In this document: positions 24,999 through 31,772 of the stretch, piece after piece
How the letters are laid out: each line of letters opens with the position of its first letter
Numbering within the stretch: the stretch's first letter is position 1
From: Olsenella_K absiana
GTDB taxonomy: Bacteria > Actinomycetota > Coriobacteriia > Coriobacteriales > Atopobiaceae
Direction of reading: 5' to 3'
Length of the DNA stretch: 64,000 nucleotides
Assembly (NCBI RefSeq): GCF_036408855.1
Contig: NZ_JAZGJQ010000001.1
Location: forward strand, 404,221-468,220
The notes under the pieces: generated by a model
What the model was told of the DNA's origin: nothing
Database searches by the model: none
The model's input: only the letters and a program-made list of their open reading frames with translations
Translations under genes and position numbers: made by a program

Positions 24999-26657
24999 GT
25001 GGGCGGGGGCGAGGAGCGGGCGAGAAGGACGTCCGGCCGGCGCGGGAGCCGGGCGAGCGCCGCGCGCGTTGCCGCCGCTGACCTCGTCCGCGAGGTCCGC
25101 GCGAGGGACGGGCGCGTGAAGGACGTCGCGCGCGGGTCCGCGGCGCTCGCCGGCCTCTCCGAGCGCGACCGCGACCTGGCCATGCGCCTCGCGTGCGGCG
25201 CCGTCGCGACCAGCGGCCGGCTCGACGAGGTCATGGGCTCGCACCTGACGGGCAGGGGCCACCTCGAGCCGCGCGTGCGCGACGCGCTGCGCGTCTCCTG
25301 CTTCGAGCTGCTCTACCTGAGCACGCCCGCCTCGGTGGCGGTCGACCAGGGCGTGGAGCTCGTGCGCGTGCGTTCGCCGCGCGCGGCCGGTCTGGCCAAC
25401 GCCGTCCTGCGCCGCGTCGCGGAGGAGGACCGGCCCAGGGTCGAGGCGGCGCGGCGAAGGCTCGAGGGCCACGTCACGGGCGACGCCGCCGCGGCCGGCC
25501 CCGCCGCAGCCGGCGATGCCGCGGATGCGGATGACCTGGCGGACCTCGCGCTCGTCTCCGGCCTCCCCGACTGGCTCGTGCACGAGCTCGTGGGCGCCGT
25601 GGGCCTACCCGCGGCTCGGAGGGCCTGTCTCGACGAGCTGGAGCCCGCGCCCGTCTACGTGCGCGCGAACCCCATGAACTTGTCGCCCGGCGAGGCGCCC
25701 GCGTGCCTCGCCGGGCTCGGGCTCGGCCCCAGACGCGTCGAGGACACCGACGTCTACCTGCTTGAGCGTCCCGGTGCGCTCGCGTCGAGCGGGCTCGTGC
25801 AGGAGGCCGCTGTCGTCCCTGCGGACCTGGCGGCGCAGCTCGTGGCCCTCGTCGCGGCGCCGCGGCCTGGTGCGACCGTGCTCGAGGTGGGCCAGGGTCG
25901 AGGCACCAAGTCCCTGCTGCTCGAGGCGGCCGCGCTCGCATGCGGCGGCGTGGCCGACATCCTGGGCGTGGACTCCGAGGCGTTCAAGTGCCGGGTCTCC
26001 CGGAGGCGGATGGAGGCCGCGCGCCTGTCCGACCACGTGTCCAGCCTCGTGCTCGACGCGCGCGAGCTCGGCGGCAAGGAGGCGCCGGCGGGCGTCGCCA
26101 CGGGCTACGACCTCGTCTTCGTCGACGCGCCGTGCTCGGGTTCGGGCACGATGCGGCGCCACCCCGAGATCGCGTGGTCGCTCGCGCGCGCGTCGGTCGA
26201 GCCGGGCGGGCCGGAGGGTGCCGCCGTGCCGGGCTGCTCCGCCGTGCCGGGTTGCTCCGCTGCGCCGGGCGACCCGGAGGGTGCCGCCGTGTCGGGCGGG
26301 CCGGAGGGTGCCGCTGCGCCGGGCTGCGCCGGCGGCCTTGCCCCACTGCCCGCTCTGCAGCTCCAGATCCTGACGGCGGCCGCCGCACGCGTGCGACCTG
26401 GCGGCGAGCTCGTCTATGCCACCTGCTCGTTCCTGCCGCAGGAGAACGCCGACGTGGTCGACGCGTTTCTCGGAACGGACGAGGGAGCCGACTTCGAGCT
26501 AGCGCCCGTCTGCGAGGCCTGGGGCGTGCGAAGGTTGGGCGAGAAGGGCCAGCGGCTCCTCAGGTCCTTCTCCGATAGGGGCACCTTCCTGAGCCTGCCC
26601 GGCAAGTGGGCCTGCGACCTGCACTTCTGTGCGCGCATGGTGAGGCGCGGGCAGTAG
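24999..26657 (+). CDS. rsmB: 16S rRNA (cytosine-C5)-methyltransferase, RsmB/Sun family
   Basis: A 552-residue RNA m5C methyltransferase starting with GTG one base after fmt. Residues about 20-160 form the NusB-like RNA-binding domain (AADLVREVRARDGRVKDVARGSAAL.. VAVDQGVELVRV). The Rossmann domain has the SAM loop VLEVGQGRGTKSLLLEA, DAPCSGSGTMRRHPEI and the second catalytic Cys in YATCSFLPQENADVV. Between the DAPCSGSG motif and the next conserved helix sits a roughly 50-residue Gly/Ala/Pro insert built from repeats (GGPEGAA, VPGCSA), encoded around 26200-26335, that is not part of the family core. Function should be intact because catalytic motifs flank the insert. Confidence 0.9.
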   Translation: MGGGEERARRTSGRRGSRASAARVAAADLVREVRARDGRVKDVARGSAALAGLSERDRDLAMRLACGAVATSGRLDEVMGSHLTGRGHLEPRVRDALRVSCFELLYLSTPASVAVDQGVELVRVRSPRAAGLANAVLRRVAEEDRPRVEAARRRLEGHVTGDAAAAGPAAAGDAADADDLADLALVSGLPDWLVHELVGAVGLPAARRACLDELEPAPVYVRANPMNLSPGEAPACLAGLGLGPRRVEDTDVYLLERPGALASSGLVQEAAVVPADLAAQLVALVAAPRPGATVLEVGQGRGTKSLLLEAAALACGGVADILGVDSEAFKCRVSRRRMEAARLSDHVSSLVLDARELGGKEAPAGVATGYDLVFVDAPCSGSGTMRRHPEIAWSLARASVEPGGPEGAAVPGCSAVPGCSAAPGDPEGAAVSGGPEGAAAPGCAGGLAPLPALQLQILTAAAARVRPGGELVYATCSFLPQENADVVDAFLGTDEGADFELAPVCEAWGVRRLGEKGQRLLRSFSDRGTFLSLPGKWACDLHFCARMVRRGQ

Positions 26658-26718
26658 CGCGCTGGGCGACAGCGCCGGGCGACCTCAGGGCCGGGCGCCC
26701 TTAGGGCCTGCGGGCGAA

Positions 26719-26767
26719 CATGAAGAGAGCGCATGCCGGTCGCTGCCTGGCGTGCGCTCTCTTCATG
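26719..26767. terminator. Bidirectional terminator between rsmB and the FmdB gene
   Basis: A 19-bp inverted repeat with a single G-U type mismatch (26719-26737 with 26749-26767, arms starting CATGAAGAGAGCG) and an 11-nt loop. It lies between the convergent rsmB and FmdB-family genes and fits ends of both. The 178 bp here hold no other feature. Confidence 0.65.
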
Positions 26768-26835
26768 CAAGGCCGCTTGCTACGGTTGCCAATACGGGCC
26801 GGTAATGGCCCCTTGTGCTGCGACGATGGTACTTT

Positions 26836-27018
26836 CTACTTGCCTTTTTGATCAGTGTTGTAGAAGCCCGAACCCTTGAAGACGATGCCGGAGGGGGAGA
26901 AGACGCGCTCGGCCTCGTTGCCGCACTTGGGGCAGGTCACCTTGGGGTGGGCGGACATGGGGTGCTCCACCTCGAACGTGGTACCGCAAGAAGGACACTT
27001 GTAGTCATAGCGAGCCAT
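26836..27018 (-). CDS. FmdB-family zinc-ribbon protein
   Basis: A 60-residue regulatory-type zinc ribbon. The N-terminus MARYDYKCPSCGTTFEVEHPM with a second pair CPKCG gives the CxxC..CxxC zinc site, followed by the family's GSGFYNTD end. I chose the ATG at 27018, which begins the conserved sequence and has GGAGG 9 bp upstream; the frame is open further up but begins with unrelated residues. The family is widespread and linked to regulation, but its exact role is unknown. It is divergent from the HAD-thiamine pyrophosphokinase gene. Confidence 0.88.
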   Translation of the reverse strand: MARYDYKCPSCGTTFEVEHPMSAHPKVTCPKCGNEAERVFSPSGIVFKGSGFYNTDQKGK

Positions 27019-27179
27019 AGAATAAAGCCTCCGAAGACGAACGAGCCGAACAGGGCGCGCAAAGCAACCCTGCTTCACGCTTGTGATACTTTACCCAAAT
27101 GGCGGCGGGCGAACCGCAGGGATGCGACAATGCCCGCCGATTCCATGCCAGCTTGCGGCCAGCTCGCGGAGGGGTGCGT

Positions 27180-28541
27180 ATGTCCATTGCAGGAGCGATT
27201 TTCGACCTAGACGGGACCCTCGTCGACTCGCAGGCGCAGTGGCGGCGGGCCGTCACGGGCGCGCTCGAGGGCCGGGGCCTGGGTGCCGCCGAGGCGGACC
27301 GCGCGTTCGAGGAGTCCGATTCGCTCGCCCTGGGCGACAAGTGCGCGTGGCTCCATGACAACCTGGACATGGGCGTGAGCGCGCAGGAGCTCTACGCGGA
27401 GGTCTTCGAGCGCATGCGGGCCGCTTACGAGCACGAGGTGACTGCCCTTCCGGGGGCTGGGGCGTTCCTGCGCGAGCTCGCCGGTGCCGGCGTGCGCCTC
27501 GCGATCGCCTCCTCCACGCCGCGTCCCCTCGTAGACGCCGCGCTGGCCGGGCAGGGGCTTGACGGCCTCTTCGAGGTGATCGTCACCGGCGAGCAGGTCG
27601 CACGCAGCAAGGAGTTCCCTGACATCTACCTGGCGGCGCTCGAGGCGCTCGGCACGCCGCGCGAGAGCACCTGGGTCTTCGAGGACGCGCCCTACGGGCT
27701 CAGGTCCGCGCGCGAGGCCGGGCTCAGGACCGTCTGCCTGTTCGGCGCGGGGCACCGCGAGGGGAGGGGCTCGGACGAGGACTCGCTCGCCGCGCTCGCG
27801 GACGTCTTCGTGCATGGTTACGCCGAGCTCTCGCTCTCGCTCATCGATGACTTCGCCGCAAGCGACCCCGCGCGCCGACGCGGCGAGACCAGGGTCCTCG
27901 TCGTGGACGGCTCGCCGCTCCCGAGCTCGGCTGGACTCGTCAGCAGGCTCGCCGCCGCCTCCGACTACGTGGTTGCCGCCGACAAGGGCGCGGAGGCCCT
28001 TCTCGCCGCCGGAGTCCCCGCCGACATCTTCTGCGGCGACGCCGACTCCGTGAGCGAGGAGACCGCGGCGTGGGCCCGGGCGCACTCGTCGGCCGAGATC
28101 TTGTTCCCGAGCGAGAAGTACGACACGGACCTCGGCCTGGCGCTCGCCTGCGCGCGCCACGAGGCGGCGCGCAGGGGGACGTCGGCGCGCGTGACCGTGA
28201 CCTGCGCCTCGGGCGGACGGCCCGACCACGCCCTCGCGGTGGTGGGGCTTCTCGCGCAGAACGCGGACCTGTCGCCGAGGATCGTGGAGGACGGCTACGA
28301 GTGCCGTGTGCTCTCGCCGCAAGGGACCGCGATCTGGCGGATAGCGGGCCGCGAGGGGGCGACCTTCTCGCTCGTCGCGCTCAGGGAGGGGACCGTCGCG
28401 AGCGAGCAGGGCTTCCGCTGGGAGCTCGACCACCGAAGCCTCGCCCTTCTTGCGGACCTCGGGATTTCGAACGTGGTCGCTGCGGATGCGGCGGAGGTCG
28501 AGTGCCACGCCGGCGTCGCCGCGGCCTATCTCATCGGGTAG
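27180..28541 (+). CDS. HAD-family phosphatase fused to thiamine pyrophosphokinase
   Basis: A 453-residue two-domain enzyme. Residues 1 to about 225 are a HAD hydrolase of the beta-phosphoglucomutase type: nucleophile motif FDLDGTLVDS, SSTPR (motif II), SKEFPDIYL (motif III Lys) and FEDAPYGLRSA (motif IV). Residues about 240-453 are a thiamine pyrophosphokinase: DYVVAADKGAEALLAAG, the FCGDADSV Mg/ATP site, PSEKYDTDLGLAL and SGGRPDHALAVVGLL. The start has GGAGGGG just upstream. The second half would make thiamine diphosphate from thiamine. The first half could dephosphorylate thiamine monophosphate to feed it, or clear damaged cofactor, but its substrate is not shown by sequence. A clean single frame supports a true fusion. 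Confidence 0.85.
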   Translation: MSIAGAIFDLDGTLVDSQAQWRRAVTGALEGRGLGAAEADRAFEESDSLALGDKCAWLHDNLDMGVSAQELYAEVFERMRAAYEHEVTALPGAGAFLRELAGAGVRLAIASSTPRPLVDAALAGQGLDGLFEVIVTGEQVARSKEFPDIYLAALEALGTPRESTWVFEDAPYGLRSAREAGLRTVCLFGAGHREGRGSDEDSLAALADVFVHGYAELSLSLIDDFAASDPARRRGETRVLVVDGSPLPSSAGLVSRLAAASDYVVAADKGAEALLAAGVPADIFCGDADSVSEETAAWARAHSSAEILFPSEKYDTDLGLALACARHEAARRGTSARVTVTCASGGRPDHALAVVGLLAQNADLSPRIVEDGYECRVLSPQGTAIWRIAGREGATFSLVALREGTVASEQGFRWELDHRSLALLADLGISNVVAADAAEVECHAGVAAAYLIG

Positions 28542-28581
28542 GAAGCCGGGAGGCACGGGCAGGAAGCCGGGCAGAAATCAT

Positions 28582-28610
28582 AAAAAAGAAGGCCCTCGAA
28601 GAGGGCCTTC
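28582..28610 (-). terminator. Rho-independent terminator of rpmB
   Basis: A perfect 10-bp stem GAAGGCCCTC/GAGGGCCTTC with a 3-nt loop, followed on the minus strand by six T residues (28582-28587). It lies 46 bp after the rpmB stop and also sits 40 bp past the + strand thiamine pyrophosphokinase gene. Confidence 0.88.
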
Positions 28611-28656
28611 TAGAACTCTAAGCTCGCCTGACGAGGCGCATGCCGAGGGCGCAGAC

Positions 28657-28845
28657 TTACCCGCGGACCAGGTTGCCCTTCTTGAGGCAGGTGGTGCAGA
28701 CGTTCATCTTCTTGCGCTTGCCGTCCTGCACGATGGTGACGTGCTGGATGTTCGGACGGAACTTACGGTTTACGGTGCGGTGCGAGTGGCTCACAGAACG
28801 ACCAGCAACAGCGTGCTTACCGCAGATCTCACAAACCTTCGACAT
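28657..28845 (-). CDS. rpmB: 50S ribosomal protein L28
   Basis: A 62-residue ribosomal protein beginning MSKVCEICGKHAVAGRSVSHS with the HRTVNRKFRPNIQ segment and a second CxxC pair (VCTTCLKKG), i.e. the zinc-binding form of L28. The start at 28845 has GGAGGTCAG 8 bp upstream; upstream open frame is the leader. Single gene with own promoter (28921-28948) and terminator (28582-28610). Confidence 0.97.
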   Translation of the reverse strand: MSKVCEICGKHAVAGRSVSHSHRTVNRKFRPNIQHVTIVQDGKRKKMNVCTTCLKKGNLVRG

Positions 28846-28920
28846 GATACTGACCTCCAACTCAGGCGCTCGGGCAGACGTGGTGGCCTTAGCGCCCCTA
28901 CTACTCACAAAACACAGGGA

Positions 28921-28948
28921 ACTATACCACAACGCATCGACGTGACAA
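28921..28948 (-). promoter_or_regulatory. rpmB promoter
   Basis: On the minus strand TTGTCA (28948-28943) and TATAGT (28926-28921) are 16 bp apart. The -10 context GTGGTATAGTTC is the same as before rpmF (36500-36505), suggesting two ribosomal-protein promoters of one style. Confidence 0.68.
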
Positions 28949-29196
28949 GGGCATCATCCACCAACCTCAGGGGTGGGTGGGCAAAGCCCGTCGTTTCTCC
29001 ACATGCACTCGACGACGCGCCGGCCGTTCCCATTGGTCTCGCTCCCCGCTCCACTCGCGCGCGGCCTGTATTATCTGCGGTTCGAAGAGGGCTGCTCCCG
29101 TCGCCCGCCCGCCATCGCGGCTCTACGAGGGCGCCCCTGCGCGCCGCCCCGGGCTTCCCCCAGGTTCCCACGGCACATCAACAGTGCAATGAAGAC

Positions 29197-29319
29197 GAGC
29201 AAATCGCTTTTTCCTGACAATTCTTTGGGATTCTGTCGAGAAAAAGCGATTTGCTCCTCCCTCAAATCGCGTTTAGCGGACAAAATCGGCGGGTTTTGTC
29301 GAGAAAAAGCGATTTGCTC
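29197..29319. repeat. AT-rich interspersed inverted/direct repeat (GCGATTTGCTC type)
   Basis: A 17-bp arm GAGCAAATCGCTTTTTC (29197-29213) is followed by its perfect inverse (29240-29256), and the longer form GTCGAGAAAAAGCGATTTG (from 29235) recurs directly at 29298-29316, with TGCTC after both. A degraded third unit (CAAATCGCGTTTAGCGGACAAAATC) lies between. The AT-richness contrasts sharply with surrounding DNA. It looks like a mobile or REP-type intergenic repeat; no protein is encoded credibly. Confidence 0.8.
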
Positions 29320-29702
29320 ACGAAAGGGCCGTGCAGGCGCGCCGCGCCGGCACGGCCTAGATGTCATGGGGCGGACAAGGACGGCTTAGAGGGGCTCTCA
29401 GCGGCTCGCCCGTCTGGGGGTGCCCAAGCTGAAACGCTTCGACTCCGTGGGCTGCACCTACCATGTGTCCGCTGCGCCGCCCGCGCCCCCTGCGCCGGCC
29501 GCGCCCCCAGCCTGCGCCGGCCGCGCCCGAGCCCGCCCCGCGGTCCCGCCCCGCGCCCCGCGGCGCCCTCAGCTCGCCGCGGGCGAAATCGTGCCTTGGA
29601 ACTGAGCGGTTGCCACATGGGTTATACTGACTCCGATTCATGTGACGCAACGGGCGTGGTCGCAGGCGTGCGCGAGGCACGCTTCGGAGAGGAGCAGCAC
29701 AG
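29320..29702 (+). other. Non-coding leader before the Asp23 gene, low complexity
   Basis: This stretch and 28949-29196 contain no convincing gene. Between about 29470 and 29580 the DNA is almost only G and C with CCCGCGCCCC-type runs. A TATACT box (29623-29628) and the ribosome site GGAGAGGAG (about 29688-29696) near the end belong to the Asp23-FakA transcription unit; I could not find a good -35 box at 17 bp. Confidence 0.5.
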
Positions 29703-30047
29703 ATGGCTGGATCCGTACCGGGTTCTCTCAAGGTATCTAATGACGTCATCGCGGACCTTGCGGGCTATGCGGCGCTCGAGTGCTACGGCGTCGTCGGCAT
29801 GGCCATCACGGACGAGCAGGAGGGCGTCGCGCGCCTGCTCCCCACGTACCGCCTGCGCAAGGGCATCGGCGTCTCCTCGGAGGGCGGCAGGGTCGCCGTC
29901 GACCTCCACGTGATCGTCGAGGCCGGCGTAAACATGGCGTCCGTCTCCTCCAACCTCCAGAGCACCGTCAAGTTCATCCTCTGCAAGATCGCGGAGCTCG
30001 ACGACGTCGAGGTGCGCGTCCACATCGAGGGCATGCGCACCCGCTAG
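29703..30047 (+). CDS. Asp23/Gls24 family envelope-stress-related protein
   Basis: A 114-residue protein of the Asp23/Gls24 (DUF322, YloU) family. Its core reads VSNDVIADLAGYAALECYGVVGMA.. IGVSSEGGRVAVDLHVIVEAGVNMASVSSNLQSTVKFILCKI, a typical alpha/beta fold. Members sit at the cytoplasmic membrane face and accompany envelope stress or fatty acid kinase genes. Here a FakA-like gene follows by 45 bp, which is the arrangement of yloU-yloV in Firmicutes. Start ATG has GGAGAGGAG upstream. Confidence 0.92.
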   Translation: MAGSVPGSLKVSNDVIADLAGYAALECYGVVGMAITDEQEGVARLLPTYRLRKGIGVSSEGGRVAVDLHVIVEAGVNMASVSSNLQSTVKFILCKIAELDDVEVRVHIEGMRTR

Positions 30048-30092
30048 GGCAGCAATCAGCCGAAGCGTCAACAAGGAACCGAGGCCTAACCA

Positions 30093-31763
30093 ATGATTTC
30101 GAACGTGATCCGCTCCTGCTTCCCGGTCGCTGCCCAGGTGGTCGCCGACAAGGCCGAGGAGATCAACAAGCTCAACGTCTTCCCCGTCCCCGACGGTGAC
30201 ACGGGCACCAACATGTCCCTCACCCTCGGCACGGTGGTGAAGGAGGTCGAGGCCCTCCCCGCAGGAGCGAGCATGGCCGACGTCGCCAAGGCGATCACCC
30301 ACGGCTCCCTCATGGGCGCGAGGGGCAACTCCGGCGTCATCACGAGCCAGATCCTGCGCGGCGTGGCCGAGGGCCTCGTGGCCGCGGACGGCCCCGACGC
30401 CACCCCGTCCGACGTCGCCGTCGCCCTGCGCAACGGCGTGCGCGTCGCCTTCAAGGCCGTGCGCAAGCCAGTCGCTGGCACGATCCTGACCGTCCTCAAG
30501 GACGTCTCGGAGCGCGCCGACCAGCTGGAGAGGACCGACATCACCACCGACGACCTTCTCGACCAGCTCGTCGTCGAGGCCTACGAGTCCGTAGCGCGCA
30601 CGCCCGACCTGCTTCCCGTCCTCAAGGAGAACGGCGTGGTGGACTCCGGCGCCTTCGGCCTGGCCACCTTCATCGAGGCCTTCGTGAACGCGCGCAAGGG
30701 CAAGGCCGGCGAGGTCTCGGACTTCAAGACGACCGTCTCCACCGAGGAGGAGGCCAAGGGCCACGTGGCCGACGTCGTCGACATCGAGATCAACGACGAC
30801 TGGGAGGGCTCGCAGTTCCGTTACTGCACCGAGTTCCTCTTCCACGCGGACAGCCCCATGTTCGACGAGGACGCCTGCCTCAAGTACTTCTCGACCATGG
30901 GCGACTGCGAGCTGCTCGTCGGCTCCAACCCGGACTACAAGTGCCACGTGCACACCAACCGACCGGACCGGGTGCTGCGCCACATGCTGCACCGCGGCCA
31001 GATCTACAACGTCTTCGTCCACAACATGGACCTCGAGGCGCAGGAACGCACGGAGAAGGTCCGCGCGGACAAGGAGGCCGCCGCGCCCGAGCCCAAAAAG
31101 CCGCTCGGCTTCGTGGCCGTCGCCCCCGGCTCGGGCGAGGCCGACATCCTGCGCTCGCTCGGCGTCGACGTCGTCGTCTCCGGTGGCCAGACCATGAACC
31201 CCTCCACGGCCGACCTTCTCGAGGCCATCGAGCAGTGCAACGCGGAGAACGTCATCGTCCTGCCCGACAACGGCAACATCCGCATGGCTGCCGAGGCCGC
31301 CGTCTCCGCATGCGAGGACGTCCACGCCGCCGTCGTGCTCACCAAGTCGGTGCCGCAGGCGTTCAGCGCCATGTTCGCGGTCGACCCCGAGGCCTCGCTC
31401 GAGGACAACGTCGAGGCCATGACCGAGGCCGTCGCCGCCGTCCGCGACGGCGAGGTCACCACCGCGGTGCGCGACTCCCAGGCCGCCGACGGCACGCCGA
31501 TTCACTCCGGCGACGTCATGGGCATCGAGGGCGGCGCCATCACCGTCGTGGGCTCCGACGTCAAGCAGGTCACCCTCGACCTCGTCGCGCGCATGCAGGA
31601 GGCGGAGGAGGGCGACACGCTCACGATCCTCGCCGGTGCGGACCTCGACGACGAGGCCTTCGAGGACCTGACGGCCGCCATCGAGGAGGCCCAGCCCGAC
31701 CTCGAGATCGACGCCCACAGGGGGGAGCAGCCGCTCTACCCCGTCGTCTTCTCGCTGGAGTAG
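30093..31763 (+). CDS. DAK2-domain fatty acid kinase FakA-like protein (YloV)
   Basis: A 556-residue kinase subunit. Residues 1 to about 195 are the DAK2 (DhaL-like) ATP-binding domain with KLNVFPVPDGDTGTNMSLTL and GSLMGARGNSGVITSQILRG. The middle and C-terminal domains (SGGQTMNPSTADLLEAIE.. VIVLPDNGNIRMAAEAA) are the conserved FakA regions that contact the FakB lipid-binding protein. FakA phosphorylates exogenous fatty acids delivered by FakB; no FakB (DegV) gene is in the window. Phospholipid genes plsX and acpP lie downstream in the same direction, a sensible context. Confidence 0.9.
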   Translation: MISNVIRSCFPVAAQVVADKAEEINKLNVFPVPDGDTGTNMSLTLGTVVKEVEALPAGASMADVAKAITHGSLMGARGNSGVITSQILRGVAEGLVAADGPDATPSDVAVALRNGVRVAFKAVRKPVAGTILTVLKDVSERADQLERTDITTDDLLDQLVVEAYESVARTPDLLPVLKENGVVDSGAFGLATFIEAFVNARKGKAGEVSDFKTTVSTEEEAKGHVADVVDIEINDDWEGSQFRYCTEFLFHADSPMFDEDACLKYFSTMGDCELLVGSNPDYKCHVHTNRPDRVLRHMLHRGQIYNVFVHNMDLEAQERTEKVRADKEAAAPEPKKPLGFVAVAPGSGEADILRSLGVDVVVSGGQTMNPSTADLLEAIEQCNAENVIVLPDNGNIRMAAEAAVSACEDVHAAVVLTKSVPQAFSAMFAVDPEASLEDNVEAMTEAVAAVRDGEVTTAVRDSQAADGTPIHSGDVMGIEGGAITVVGSDVKQVTLDLVARMQEAEEGDTLTILAGADLDDEAFEDLTAAIEEAQPDLEIDAHRGEQPLYPVVFSLE

Positions 31764-31772
31764 GAAGCGCCG

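Noticed and set aside
18512..25234. A 2240-codon open frame on the minus strand
   Set aside because: It runs antisense through GH36, metK, priA, def and fmt, which are unmistakable. Long antisense frames are expected at this GC content, and the translation is repetitive Arg/His/Val-rich without any family motif.
29420..29605. Short frame starting MPKLKRFDSVGCTYHV, resembling the start of a REP-type transposase
   Set aside because: The resemblance stops after about 15 residues and the rest is Pro/Ala/Arg low complexity from a GC-only tract; no ribosome site.
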